This document shows positions 43,203-52,228 of a stretch of 64,000 nucleotides of DNA, piece after piece. A model generated the notes under the pieces. The model searched no databases, was not told the origin of the DNA, and worked only from the letters and a program-made list of their open reading frames with translations. A program made the translations under genes and the position numbers. The stretch is taken from NCBI GenBank assembly GCA_002305415.1, contig DBQX01000022.1, forward strand, positions 1 through 64,000, in the 5' to 3' direction. The first letter of the stretch is position 1. The number at the start of each line of letters is the position of its first letter. This DNA is from Actinomycetales bacterium UBA1383 (GTDB lineage Bacteria > Actinomycetota > Actinomycetes > Actinomycetales > Actinomycetaceae).

Positions 43203-43730
43203 TCAGCGCTGGAACGTGACGGTGAGGTGGGCCCGGGCGAGGGTGTGGAAGAGGGCGACGAACGCGGCCCTCGTCGGGGAGTCGTCCTCGTCGAGGTTGA
43301 GGGTCTCGACGTCGAGGGCGTGCACCGTGAAGATGTAGCGGTGGGGGCGGTCGCCCGCGGGCGGCGCGGCACCCTCGTAGGCGTGGGCGCCGCCGTCGGT
43401 GCGGAGGTGGAACGCGGCCCCGGACAGGGTGAGGTCGGACTCCCCGGCGCCCTGCTCGAGCTCGGTCACGGAGGCGTCGAGGTCGACGATCGTCCAGTGC
43501 CAGTAGCCAGCGGGGGTGGGGGCGTCCGGATCGAAGCAGTTCACCAGGAAGCTCCTGGTGTTCTTCGGGAAGCCGGACCACGTCAGGTGGGGGGAGATGT
43601 TGGCGTCCCCGGCCGAGTGGGGGACTGGCATCGGCGCGCCGTCCACGAGGTCATCCGATCGGAGTTCGAAGGATGGGGCGGGCGGCAGCAGATCGTAGGG
43701 GTTGGGAGCGAGTGGGCGGGTCAGGTCCAT
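43203..43730 (-). CDS. YbhB/YbcL family (Raf kinase inhibitor-like, PEBP) protein
   Basis: 175 aa from ATG 43730, with GGAGG six bases upstream. It shows the PEBP fold landmarks: NISPHLTWSGFPKNTRSFLVNCFDPDAPTPAGYWHWTIVDL in the centre and PHRYIFTVHALDVETLNL near the C-terminus. There is no signal peptide. Bacterial PEBP proteins have no settled function. It starts a minus-strand run with pabBC, trmL and ybaK, and is divergent from the SOS cassette. Confidence 0.92.
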   Translation of the reverse strand: MDLTRPLAPNPYDLLPPAPSFELRSDDLVDGAPMPVPHSAGDANISPHLTWSGFPKNTRSFLVNCFDPDAPTPAGYWHWTIVDLDASVTELEQGAGESDLTLSGAAFHLRTDGGAHAYEGAAPPAGDRPHRYIFTVHALDVETLNLDEDDSPTRAAFVALFHTLARAHLTVTFQR

Positions 43731-43815
43731 GTCAGCCTCCGGTGGTCGGTGGTTCCCAACGCTATCCGGCGGGAGGGGGGAAGGGCGCGATACCCTCGCC
43801 CGTGTCGGTGCGCTC

Positions 43816-43859
43816 TTCCCAACGTCAGTGGGCCGATCTATACTCGAACACATGTTCGA
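43816..43859 (+). promoter_or_regulatory. SOS-regulated leaderless promoter of imuA'-imuB-dnaE2 with a perfect LexA box
   Basis: TCGAACACATGTTCGA (43844-43859) is a perfect 16-base palindrome matching the Gram-positive LexA operator. The -10 box TATACT (43839-43844) shares its last base with the operator; TTCCCA (43816-43821) is a plausible -35 at 17 bases. The start ATG (43852-43854) lies inside the operator, so LexA would cover -10, start site and start codon together. Confidence 0.9.
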
Positions 43860-44472
43860 TCGTCTCGCGGTGGCACGGGACGCCCTCTCCCGCGCCGAGA
43901 CGGCAGCCGGGGTGCGCTCCCGGGATGCGGGCGTCCCGCTCCCGGCGGGACTCGGGGCGCTCCTCCCGGGCGGACTCCCCCGGGGCAGCGTGCTCGGGAT
44001 ACAGGGGTCCACGAGCCTCGTGTTCGCGGTGATGGCAGCGGCCATGGGTTCCTCCGGCTGGGCAGCGGTGGTGGGGCGGGGGGACCTCGGCTGGGTCGCG
44101 GCCAGCGAGGCCGGGGTCGACCTCACCCGGGTCATCCACGTCCCGCGCCCCGGGGGAGCGCCGGCCGACGTGGTGGCGGCGTGCGTGGACGGGTTCGACG
44201 TCGTCGTGCTGGGCGACGCCGTCGCCCTGGGCGCCGGGGTACGCCGTTCCCTGGCGGGCAGGATCCGTGCCCACGGCACCGTCGTGCTCGCGAACTGGCC
44301 GGGCGCACCGGTGCTGCGCGCCACCGTCCACGGCGGGGACGGGTGCGCAGACGGCGCGGGCCACCTGCGGGGACGCTCCCTCAGCGTGCGGCGCGAGGGC
44401 ATGCCGGCCGTCGTGGTGCTGCGGATGGAGTCCCGCCTGCTGCCCCGGCGTCACCTCCAGGCGGTGTCGTGA
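43852..44472 (+). CDS. imuA': ImuA' (RecA-fold accessory protein of the SOS mutasome)
   Basis: 206 aa from ATG 43852, embedded in the LexA operator. It has a RecA-like core: GLGALLPGGLPRGSVLGIQGSTSLVFAVMAA, where the P-loop position lacks the Lys of a true Walker A, as expected for ImuA'. VVVLGDAVALG follows at the Walker B position. In mycobacteria ImuA' and ImuB are required with DnaE2 for damage-induced mutagenesis. It overlaps imuB by one base. The frame is open upstream without an RBS. Confidence 0.88.
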   Translation: MFDRLAVARDALSRAETAAGVRSRDAGVPLPAGLGALLPGGLPRGSVLGIQGSTSLVFAVMAAAMGSSGWAAVVGRGDLGWVAASEAGVDLTRVIHVPRPGGAPADVVAACVDGFDVVVLGDAVALGAGVRRSLAGRIRAHGTVVLANWPGAPVLRATVHGGDGCADGAGHLRGRSLSVRREGMPAVVVLRMESRLLPRRHLQAVS

Positions 44473-46010
44473 TGCGCGCCGTGGTGGTGTGGGTGCCTGA
44501 CTGGCCGGTCGTTGCCGCGGTCGCGGAAGGCCTGGCGGACCCGGCCGGTCCCGTCGCGGTGCACGACGGGCGCGGGTTGGTGGTGGTCTCGGCCGCGGCG
44601 CGACGCCAGGGAGTGCGGAGGGGGATGCGGCGCCGCCACGCCCAGCGCGCCTGCCCGGAACTGGTGCTGCTCACGAGGGATGAGGCCCGGGACGCCCGCG
44701 CCTTCGAGCCGGTGGTGCAGGCCGTGGAGAGCGTGGTCGCCCACCCGGCTGTCCTGCGGCCCGGTCTCGTGCTGGCCGAGGCCCCGGTGCGGCACCTCGG
44801 GTCGGAGGACCAGGTGGCCGAGGCCCTCATCGGGGCGGTGGCGCGGCTCAGCGGCGCCGAGGCCTACGTGGGGGTCGCCACCGGTCTCCTCACCGCGATC
44901 CTCGCCGCGCGTGCCTCGGCGATCGTGCCGGAGTCCGCCAGTGCCGCCTTCCTCGCCCCCCACCCAGTGGCGTCGTTGCGGCACGCCGCCCTGACCCGGG
45001 CCGCCCGCGCCGAGGTGGACGCCCTGCTCGAGGTGTTCGCACAACTGGGGATCCGCACCCTGGGGGACCTCGCCGCCCTGCCCGCGCCGGATGTCAGCGC
45101 CCGCTTCGGACAGGTGGGCCAGCGCTGCCACCAGCTTGCCCGCGGCCACGCCGTGCCCACCGCCCCGGGGACGCGCCCCCTCGGCTCCCTCGCGGTGGCC
45201 CGCGAACTCGACCCACCTCTCGAACGCGCGGACGCCGCCGCGTTCGCCGCGCGCACCCTCGCTGAGGACCTGGCGGAGCGGGCGGAAGGCCGGGCGTGCG
45301 GGCGCCTGCGGGTCACGGCCCGCACCACCGACGGCGTCGAGCTCAGCAGGCTGTGGACGGTCGAGTCCGTCCTGCTGCCCCGCGAGGTCACCGACAGGGT
45401 CCGCTGGCAGCTGGACGGGTGGCTGGCGGGCCGCAGCGGTGTCCCACCGAGCGCACCCCTGCACTTCCTCCAGCTCAGCGCGGAGGAACTGCGCGGGTCG
45501 CTCACCACCCAGGAGCCCCTCTGGGGACGTCCCACCCACTCCGCGCTGCAGGCCCAGCGTGCGATCGTGCGCCTGCAGGGCATGCTGGGCACCGAGGGTG
45601 TGTGGCTGCCCGTCCTCCAGGGAGGCCGCGACCCCCGCTCCCGGGTACGCACGGTCGCCTGGAACGACGATCCCGTCGCGCTCCGCCGACTGGACGCGCC
45701 CTGGCCCGGCCGTCTTCCTACGCCCGCCCCCAGCACCCTCCTCGACGAGCCCCGCGAGGTGGGGGTGGTGGACGAGTCGGGCACGACGGTCGTGGTGGAC
45801 GCGCGGGGACGGATCAGCGCCCCGCCCCGTCGGGTGATGGCGGACCGGCCGTACGACGTCGTCGCATGGGCGGGGCCGTGGCCGATCAGCGAGACGTGGT
45901 GGTCCACGCCACGCCGGGGGGCGTGGGTGCAGGTCACCCCCGCGGACGGGCCGTCGATGCTGCTCGTGGGGCAGGACGGTCGCTGGCTGCTGGAGGGCCT
46001 CTATGACTAG
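44472..46010 (+). CDS. imuB: ImuB, catalytically inactive Y-family polymerase homologue
   Basis: 512 aa. It is Y-family-like (palm/fingers, then the little-finger region) but lacks the SIDE-type acidic pair: the corresponding block reads LVLAEAPVRHL, and the first motif is VVWVPDWPVVAAV. QEPLWG (Q347-G352) is a candidate beta-clamp-binding motif, matching the site that lets mycobacterial ImuB dock on the clamp. ImuB is the hub that recruits DnaE2 to the clamp. It overlaps dnaE2 by 8 bases. The frame extends far upstream but only antisense to other genes. Confidence 0.93.
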   Translation: MRAVVVWVPDWPVVAAVAEGLADPAGPVAVHDGRGLVVVSAAARRQGVRRGMRRRHAQRACPELVLLTRDEARDARAFEPVVQAVESVVAHPAVLRPGLVLAEAPVRHLGSEDQVAEALIGAVARLSGAEAYVGVATGLLTAILAARASAIVPESASAAFLAPHPVASLRHAALTRAARAEVDALLEVFAQLGIRTLGDLAALPAPDVSARFGQVGQRCHQLARGHAVPTAPGTRPLGSLAVARELDPPLERADAAAFAARTLAEDLAERAEGRACGRLRVTARTTDGVELSRLWTVESVLLPREVTDRVRWQLDGWLAGRSGVPPSAPLHFLQLSAEELRGSLTTQEPLWGRPTHSALQAQRAIVRLQGMLGTEGVWLPVLQGGRDPRSRVRTVAWNDDPVALRRLDAPWPGRLPTPAPSTLLDEPREVGVVDESGTTVVVDARGRISAPPRRVMADRPYDVVAWAGPWPISETWWSTPRRGAWVQVTPADGPSMLLVGQDGRWLLEGLYD

Positions 46011-49000
46011 GCCCGACCCTGCGCGGTACGCCGAGTTGCACGCCCACTCGGCGTTCTCCTTCCTCGATGGCGCCAGCCAGCCAGAGGAGCTGGTCACCGA
46101 GGCGGCCCGACTGGGACTGGACGCCCTCGCCCTCACGGACCACAACGGGCTCCACGGTGTGGTGCGTCTCGCCGAGGCGGCCCGGCTCGCCGGGCTGCGC
46201 ACGGTGATCGGGTCGGAGCTCACCCTCACCCCCGCACCCCGTACGGGTGGGCGGGCGGCGAGCGAGGCAGACGCCCACGACCCGCCCGGACCCCACCTCA
46301 TCGTGCTCGCCCGCGGACCGGAGGGGTACCACCGGCTGTCCCGTGCCATCTCGCTCGCCCACCTGCGCAGCGGCCGGAAGGACGCGGCACGCCACACGCT
46401 GGAGGAGCTCGCCGGTGTGGCGGACGGGAACTGGCTGGCTCTCACGGGCTGCCGCAAGGGCGCGGTACGGCTCGCGCTGGCCGGCGGAGGCCTCACCGCC
46501 GCCCGCGCCGAGCTGGACCGTCTGGTGGCACTCTTCGGCCGGGACAACGTGGCGGTGGAGATCACCCACCGCCAGCAGGCCGACGATGACGACCTCCATG
46601 ACGCGCTCGCCACCCTCGCCGCGGCCGCCCACCTGCCGCTGGTCGCCACCGGTGGCGTGCACTGCGCCCGCCCGGAGGACCAGCCGCTCGCCGACGTCCT
46701 CGCTGCCACCCGGGCACGGCGCAGCGTGGAGGACCTCGACGGCTGGCTGCCGGCGCGGGCGGCGCACCTGCGGTCCCCGGCCGAGATGGCCCTCCTCCAC
46801 CACCGCCACCCCGCAGCGGTGACCACCGCGGCGGACCTGGCGGACGAGTGTGCCTTCGACCTGACGCTGATCGCCCCGAACCTGCCGCCCCACCCGGTGC
46901 CACCCGGTCACACCGAGGCCACGTGGCTGCTCGCCCTCACCCACCGCGGTGCCACGGACCGCTACGGACCACGCGGCGCGGAACGGACGCCGGGGGCGTG
47001 GGCCACCATCGACAAGGAGCTGGACATCATCACCGAGCTCGGGTTTCCCGGCTACTTCCTGATCGTGCACGAGATCGTGGAGTTCTGCCGCGGCCGGGGG
47101 ATCCTGTGCCAGGGGCGTGGCTCCGCGGCGAACTCCGCCGTCTGCTACGCGCTCGGGATCACGGCGGTGGACGCGGTACGGCACCGGATGCTGTTCGAGC
47201 GGTTCCTCTCCCCGGGGCGGTCCGGGCCGCCGGACATCGACCTGGACATCGAGTCCGGGCGCCGGGAGGAGGTCATCCAGTTCGTCTACGAGCGCTACGA
47301 CCGCCACCACGCCGCGCAGGTGGCAAACGTCATCTCCTACCGGCCGCGCTCCGCGGTGCGGGACGTGGCACGGGCGCTGGGGTACGACATCGGGCAGGCC
47401 GACGCGTGGTCGAAGCAGATCGAGCGCTGGGGGAGCGTGCCGGACGACGTCGGGATCCCCGCGCCGGTCGTCACCCTCGCCCAGCGCATGCTGCGCCTGC
47501 CCCGCCACCTGGGCATCCACTCCGGCGGCATGGTGCTGTGCGACCGGCCCGTCATCGATGTCTGCCCGGTGGAGTGGGTCACCATGCCCGGGCGCACCGT
47601 GCTGCAGTGGGACAAGGACGACTGCGCGGATGCCGGGCTGGTGAAGTTCGACCTGCTCGGCCTCGGGATGCTCTCAGCCCTGCGCCTCGCGTTCACCGAG
47701 CTCTCCGCGCAGGGCGTGCGGCACGAGGGACGTCCGATCGGGCTGCACGACCTTCCCCAGGAGGACAGCAGCGTCTACGACCTGCTGTGCGCCGCCGACA
47801 CCGTGGGGGTGTTCCAGGTGGAGTCCCGCGCCCAGATGGCCACCCTGCCGCGCCTCCAGCCCCGCTGCTTCTACGACATCGTGGTGGAGGTGGCGCTCAT
47901 CCGCCCGGGACCCATCCAGGGAGGGTCGGTGAATCCCTACATCCGGCGCCGGCGGGGCCGGGAACCGGTCACCTACCTGCACCCCCTGCTCAGGCCGGCG
48001 CTGGAGAAGACGCTGGGGGTGCCGCTGTTCCAGGAACAGTTGATGCAGATCGCCATCGACGTGGCCGGTTTCAGCCCCGCCGAGGCGGACCGGCTGCGCA
48101 AGGCCATGGGCGCCAAGCGCTCGCTGGAGCGCATGGAGGCACTCAGGGGCCGGCTGATGGAGGGCATGGCCGCACACGGAATCCCTCCGGACATCGCGGA
48201 ACAGATCTACGCCAAGCTGCAGGCGTTCGCGGACTTCGGGTTCCCGGAGTCGCACTCGTTCTCCTTCGCGTACCTGGTGTACGCCTCCGCCTGGCTGAAG
48301 GTGCACCACCCGGAGGCGTTCTACGCCGCACTCCTCGCCTCCCAGCCGATGGGGTTCTACTCCCCGCAGACGCTGGTCGCGGACGCCCGCCGCCACGGCG
48401 TGCGGGTGCTCACCGCCGACATCACGGTCTCGGCCGCGCAGCCGTGCGTCGAGCGGGTGGGGGAGGCCGCCGTCGCCCTGCCCGACGGCGTCCCCCGGTC
48501 TCCCGCCGGCACCCCCCTCGTCCGCCCACACCCCGGCCTCGCCGTACGCCTCGGGCTCGCCCAGATCCGGACGATCGGGGAGGAGAAGGCCGACGAGATC
48601 ATCGCGGAGCGGGAGCGGGAGCCCTTCGGGTCGGTCGCCGACCTCGCCGCACGGGTGCACCTCACCCGGGAACAGCTGGAGGCGCTCGCCACCGCGGACG
48701 CGCTGCGGGCATGGGGGAGCAGGCGGGAGAACCTGTGGTCCGCCGGGGCGCTCGCGCGGGAGTACGGCGCCGTGCGCCACGGCTCCTGGATCCAGCCGCC
48801 GCTGCCGGGCACCGCCGTCGGGGTGAGGCCCCCGGATCTCCCCGCGATGGACGAGGTGGAGGAAGCGGTGGCCGACGTGTGGGCGACCGGGGTGACAGCG
48901 GATACCTTCCCCACCCGCTTCGTGCGTCCGCGGCTGGATGCGGCCGGGGTGGTGCCCATCGCCGGCCTCGCCTCCCGGGAGCCGGGGGAGCGGCTCCGCG

Positions 49001-49260
49001 TGGGTGGCGTGGTCACCCACCGCCAACGTCCGGCCACGGCGGCGGGGATCACCTTCCTCTCCCTCGAGGACGAGACCGGGCTCCTCAACGTGGTGTGCTC
49101 CCCGGGACTGTGGCGCCGCCACCGCCACCTGGCCCGCACGAGTGCCGCGCTGGTGGTACGGGGCACCCTGGAACGCGCGGACGGCGTGACCAACCTGGTG
49201 GCGGACGGGATGGAGCCCCTGTCCCTGCGGGTGCCCTCCCGAGCCCGGGACTTCCGCTGA
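46003..49260 (+). CDS. dnaE2: Error-prone DNA polymerase DnaE2
   Basis: 1085 aa. The N-terminal PHP domain begins ELHAHSAFSFLDGAS and contains ALTDHNGLHGVV. The C-family polymerase core has LCQGRGSAANSAVCYALGIT and the catalytic triad region PDIDLDIESGRR (acids at about 411-415), then HSGGMV and the fingers block. A C-terminal OB domain (about 990-1070) ends the protein. It is ~100 residues shorter than replicative DnaE1, consistent with DnaE2. It performs translesion synthesis with ImuA'/ImuB. The stop abuts the convergent AI-2E transporter gene. Confidence 0.96.
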   Translation: MTRPDPARYAELHAHSAFSFLDGASQPEELVTEAARLGLDALALTDHNGLHGVVRLAEAARLAGLRTVIGSELTLTPAPRTGGRAASEADAHDPPGPHLIVLARGPEGYHRLSRAISLAHLRSGRKDAARHTLEELAGVADGNWLALTGCRKGAVRLALAGGGLTAARAELDRLVALFGRDNVAVEITHRQQADDDDLHDALATLAAAAHLPLVATGGVHCARPEDQPLADVLAATRARRSVEDLDGWLPARAAHLRSPAEMALLHHRHPAAVTTAADLADECAFDLTLIAPNLPPHPVPPGHTEATWLLALTHRGATDRYGPRGAERTPGAWATIDKELDIITELGFPGYFLIVHEIVEFCRGRGILCQGRGSAANSAVCYALGITAVDAVRHRMLFERFLSPGRSGPPDIDLDIESGRREEVIQFVYERYDRHHAAQVANVISYRPRSAVRDVARALGYDIGQADAWSKQIERWGSVPDDVGIPAPVVTLAQRMLRLPRHLGIHSGGMVLCDRPVIDVCPVEWVTMPGRTVLQWDKDDCADAGLVKFDLLGLGMLSALRLAFTELSAQGVRHEGRPIGLHDLPQEDSSVYDLLCAADTVGVFQVESRAQMATLPRLQPRCFYDIVVEVALIRPGPIQGGSVNPYIRRRRGREPVTYLHPLLRPALEKTLGVPLFQEQLMQIAIDVAGFSPAEADRLRKAMGAKRSLERMEALRGRLMEGMAAHGIPPDIAEQIYAKLQAFADFGFPESHSFSFAYLVYASAWLKVHHPEAFYAALLASQPMGFYSPQTLVADARRHGVRVLTADITVSAAQPCVERVGEAAVALPDGVPRSPAGTPLVRPHPGLAVRLGLAQIRTIGEEKADEIIAEREREPFGSVADLAARVHLTREQLEALATADALRAWGSRRENLWSAGALAREYGAVRHGSWIQPPLPGTAVGVRPPDLPAMDEVEEAVADVWATGVTADTFPTRFVRPRLDAAGVVPIAGLASREPGERLRVGGVVTHRQRPATAAGITFLSLEDETGLLNVVCSPGLWRRHRHLARTSAALVVRGTLERADGVTNLVADGMEPLSLRVPSRARDFR

Positions 49261-50523
49261 TCAGGGCTTCAGGCCCTCGTTCCACGGGATGAGCGGCAGC
49301 GACAGCCCGGTCGTGGTGGAGGCGTTGGTGTGCTCCGGCCGGGGCGGCACGGTCGGCAGTTCCTCCAGGGGTGGGTCCGGTGTCCGCAGCGTGGCGAACA
49401 CCGACCAGACGACCGCCAGCAGCGGGATGGCGAGGATCGCCCCGAAGATTCCTCCGAGGAAGGTCCCCGCGGTCACCCCGAGGGCCACCACCACCGGGTG
49501 CAGCGACACCTGCTTGCCCATGACCAGTGGTTCGAGGATGTGGCCCTCGATCTGCCCGATGAGCGCGACCCCCACCGTCACGATGAGGGCGTCGACGAAC
49601 CCACCGGCGGCCAGCGCGACCACCGCCGCCACGATCATCGCCAGCGGCGCGCCGATCAGCGGGATGAACGCCCCGACGAACACGAGGACCGCGAGCGGTG
49701 CGGCGAGGGGCACCCCGACGATCAGCAGCAGCGCGAACGCCATGAGCCCGTCAGCCGTGGCCACGATCATCGTGCCGCGCGCGTACCCGGAGAACGTGTA
49801 CCACCCGGCGCTGGCGGACACGTGGACGCGGGTGCGGTAGCGCTTCGGGAGCTGGTTCAGGAACCACAGCCACATGCGGGTGCCGGAGGAGAGCAGGAAG
49901 ATCGTCACGAACAGGCTGAGCGCGAACATGGTGAACCCGATCGCCACCGTGCCCGCGTTCGAGACCACCTGGCCCGCCAGGTTGCCGGCATTGGACTGGA
50001 TGTACTCGATGGCCTGCTGGATGAGGTTGTTCACCCAGTCGGTGACCTCGTCCTGGGTGACGTGCCACGGGAGCGGGCCGTTCTCGAGGAAGTCGAGGAT
50101 CTGCTCGATGCCGTCGTTGAACTGGTCGGCGAGGCTGTTCCACTGACCCACTACCGAGCTGATCACGTAGGTGAGGAGCCCGGCGAAGAAGAGGAACGCC
50201 AGCAGCAGGGAGAGCACCACGGCGAGGCCGCGGGGCATGGACCGGGCGAGCCAGTCCGTGACCGGGTTCAGCACCGAGGTGAAGACGAACGCGATGAACA
50301 CCGCGATGAACACCAGTTCGATCCGCGTCGCGGCGAACACCACCAGCGCGAGCGCGATGACGATGCCGATCACGTACCAGCTGATCGTGCCGGACTTGGC
50401 GAGCCACGGCGGCACGAGCGGGTGGGGGCGCGGGGAGCTGGCGGCGATCCGCCGCACCGAGGCCCGTCCCCCCGCCGTCGGGCGCATCCGCCGCGGGGTG
50501 CGTGTCCTGTCGTTCCTCGCCAT
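49261..50523 (-). CDS. AI-2E family transporter
   Basis: 420 aa from ATG 50523; a GTG at 50526 is possible. It begins with a basic, Arg-rich tail of about 45 residues, then eight predicted membrane segments in the TqsA/PerM layout, with an extended central soluble region (about 120-190). The conserved C-terminal block IGQIEGHILEPLVMGKQVSLHPVVVALGV is diagnostic. Family members export small molecules or act as Na+/H+ antiporters. The C-terminal tail is Pro/Thr-rich. It follows the HAD phosphatase gene by five bases. Confidence 0.9.
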   Translation of the reverse strand: MARNDRTRTPRRMRPTAGGRASVRRIAASSPRPHPLVPPWLAKSGTISWYVIGIVIALALVVFAATRIELVFIAVFIAFVFTSVLNPVTDWLARSMPRGLAVVLSLLLAFLFFAGLLTYVISSVVGQWNSLADQFNDGIEQILDFLENGPLPWHVTQDEVTDWVNNLIQQAIEYIQSNAGNLAGQVVSNAGTVAIGFTMFALSLFVTIFLLSSGTRMWLWFLNQLPKRYRTRVHVSASAGWYTFSGYARGTMIVATADGLMAFALLLIVGVPLAAPLAVLVFVGAFIPLIGAPLAMIVAAVVALAAGGFVDALIVTVGVALIGQIEGHILEPLVMGKQVSLHPVVVALGVTAGTFLGGIFGAILAIPLLAVVWSVFATLRTPDPPLEELPTVPPRPEHTNASTTTGLSLPLIPWNEGLKP

Positions 50524-50528
50524 CACCG

Positions 50529-51212
50529 TCAGTCTGCCCCCTCGGCGGACCCGTCGTCGGGTGCCACGCTCGCGCGCTCGAGCAGCGCGGCCACCTCGAC
50601 CGGCGAGTCGGCGATCGCCCAGGCGCCTGCGGCCTCAGCCTCGGTGCCGTAGCCCCACCGTGCGAAGATCGTCCGGATCCCGTGCTCGGCCGCGCCGTCG
50701 ACGTCGTGACGCCTGTCCCCCACGAGGAGGGCGCCCCGGGTGTCGAGCCCGCGTGTGGCGAGCGCGGCCAGCGCGCGTCCGAGAACCCAGGCCTTCGACG
50801 CGTGCCGGTCGAGCAGGTCCGCGCCGGCGATCACCTCGAAGGGCGCCGCCAGCTCCTTGGCGTGGAGGATGCGCGCGACGAGGTCCTCGCGCTTCGAGCT
50901 GGCCACGCCGAGCACCCAGCCGGCGGCGCGCAACTCCGCCAGCAACTCCGGGATCCCGGGGTAGATCACCGCCTCCGTCATGCGCTCCGTGTAGATCGCG
51001 CGGTAGGTCACGCGGAACTCGTCCGCCCGCTCCGCCGGCACGTCGAGGACCTCCGTGATGCCGGTCAGCAGCGGCGGCCCCACGAAGAGGCGCAGCCGGT
51101 CCTCGTCCGGCACCGGGTGACCGAGCCGGAGGAGCGTCTCCCGTGCGCTGCCCATGATGGTGGGACCGGAGTCCGCGATGGTGCCGTCGAAGTCGAAGAT
51201 CGCGATCCTCAC
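50529..51212 (-). CDS. HAD-superfamily phosphatase (phosphoglycolate phosphatase-like)
   Basis: 227 aa from GTG 51212. The HAD motifs are IAIFDFDGTIADSG at the N-terminus, VLGVASSKRED (motif II, Ser) near residue 105, a Lys in ASKAWVL, and GDRRHDVDGAAEHGI (motif IV). The helical cap lies between motifs I and II (type C1), as in Gph/PGM-like enzymes. The substrate is not certain. The start lies seven bases after a TACTCT -10 box, so a leaderless mRNA is likely. Confidence 0.87.
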   Translation of the reverse strand: MRIAIFDFDGTIADSGPTIMGSARETLLRLGHPVPDEDRLRLFVGPPLLTGITEVLDVPAERADEFRVTYRAIYTERMTEAVIYPGIPELLAELRAAGWVLGVASSKREDLVARILHAKELAAPFEVIAGADLLDRHASKAWVLGRALAALATRGLDTRGALLVGDRRHDVDGAAEHGIRTIFARWGYGTEAEAAGAWAIADSPVEVAALLERASVAPDDGSAEGAD

Positions 51213-51225
51213 GCGCACAAGAGTA
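51210..51225 (-). promoter_or_regulatory. Leaderless promoter of the HAD phosphatase-AI-2E operon
   Basis: On the minus strand TACTCT (51225-51220) is followed by seven bases and the GTG at 51212. Confidence 0.45.
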
Positions 51226-51282
51226 GGCGTGTGGAGGGGCGGAAACGGCGGCATTCCCCGTCCGGCTGGGCTGCCGTCGCGT

Positions 51283-51297
51283 TAGCCTCGCACCATG
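51283..51297 (+). promoter_or_regulatory. Leaderless promoter of the hexose-6-phosphate mutarotase
   Basis: TAGCCT (51283-51288) is followed by six bases and the ATG at 51295. Confidence 0.5.
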
Positions 51298-52137
51298 GAC
51301 GAACTTCCCGCCAGCGTGTCATTGTCGATCGGGCAGGGTGGCCTGCCCACGGTCGAGGTCTCGAGTGCCAGGGCCCGTGCCACGGTCCACCTCCACGGCG
51401 CCAACGTGACCTCGTGGATCCCCGAGGGTCACGACCCGGTCCTCTGGCTCTCCCCGGGCTCGCAGTTCACGAAGGGTCAGCCCATCCGGGGTGGCATCCC
51501 GATCTGCCTCCCCTGGTTCTCGAAGGGCCCGAACGGGGACAAGGAGCCGATGCACGGCACCGCCCGCCTCTCGATGTGGGAGCTGGCCGACGCCACGGAC
51601 GACGACGGCGTCGTCACCCTGGACCTCCGGCTGGTGGACGAGGGCTGGTCGGCGACCTTCCGGATCGTCGTCGGGGGGAGCCTCACGCTCGAGCTCACGA
51701 CCACCAACGACGCCGAGGCCGACATGGTCGTCGAGGAGGCGTTCCACACCTACTTCGACGTCAAGGACGTGTCAGGGATCCGCGTCGTCGGGCTGGACGG
51801 CGCCCGCTACCTCGACAAGGTGGCCGGCGGCGTCGCCACCCAGGAGGGTGACCTCGTCTTCACCGACCGCACCGACCGGGTGTACGACTCGGCCGCCGAC
51901 GTCGAGATCGTGGATCCGGGCAGGAACCGCACCATCCGGATCGCGAAGTCGAACTCCGCGAACACCGTCACGTGGAATCCGTGGGCCGAGACGGCCAAGG
52001 GCCTCGCCGACGTCCCCGACGAGTCGTGGCCCGAGTTCGTGTGTGTGGAGACGGCCAACGTCGGCGCCAGCGCCACCACCCTGGCGGCCGGGGAGTCGCA
52101 CACGATCGGGACGACGTACACGGTCACGCTGAACTGA
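51295..52137 (+). CDS. D-hexose-6-phosphate mutarotase (YeaD-like aldose 1-epimerase)
   Basis: 280 aa. It belongs to the galactose mutarotase-like fold: ARATVHLHGANVTSWIP and PIRGGIPICLPWF at the N-terminus, the catalytic His in MHGTARLSMW (about residue 86), the second His and Glu in EEAFHTYFDVKDV and the C-terminal WPEFVCVETANV. The PIRGGIPICLPWF motif marks the glucose-6-phosphate 1-epimerase subgroup. It interconverts alpha and beta anomers of hexose-6-phosphate. A strong hairpin follows it. Confidence 0.92.
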   Translation: MDELPASVSLSIGQGGLPTVEVSSARARATVHLHGANVTSWIPEGHDPVLWLSPGSQFTKGQPIRGGIPICLPWFSKGPNGDKEPMHGTARLSMWELADATDDDGVVTLDLRLVDEGWSATFRIVVGGSLTLELTTTNDAEADMVVEEAFHTYFDVKDVSGIRVVGLDGARYLDKVAGGVATQEGDLVFTDRTDRVYDSAADVEIVDPGRNRTIRIAKSNSANTVTWNPWAETAKGLADVPDESWPEFVCVETANVGASATTLAAGESHTIGTTYTVTLN

Positions 52138-52139
52138 CT

Positions 52140-52178
52140 GATCGCGGCGCCGGCGGGCCATTCCCGCCGGCGTCGATC
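52140..52178 (+). terminator. Hairpin terminator after the mutarotase
   Basis: A perfect 10-bp GC stem (52148-52157 with 52163-52172) has a 5-base loop. An outer pairing GATCG/CGATC (52140-52144 with 52174-52178) extends it across a small bulge. It separates the mutarotase from the ABC exporter. Confidence 0.7.
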
Positions 52179-52192
52179 GTGCTGCACCGGGT

Positions 52193-52198
52193 CTACGC
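52193..52198 (+). promoter_or_regulatory. Candidate -10 box of the heterodimeric ABC exporter
   Basis: TACGCT (52193-52198) lies 30 bases before the TTG start. A purine-rich RBS (GAAAGG, about 52216-52221) sits between them. No clear -35 was seen. Confidence 0.35.
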
Positions 52199-52228
52199 TG
52201 TAGTCCACCCATCGCGAAAGGCACCCGG

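Noticed and set aside
42765..46010. A single 1081-aa plus-strand gene
   Set aside because: Only the part from 44472 is ImuB. Upstream it runs antisense through pabBC and PEBP and in the wrong frame through imuA'.
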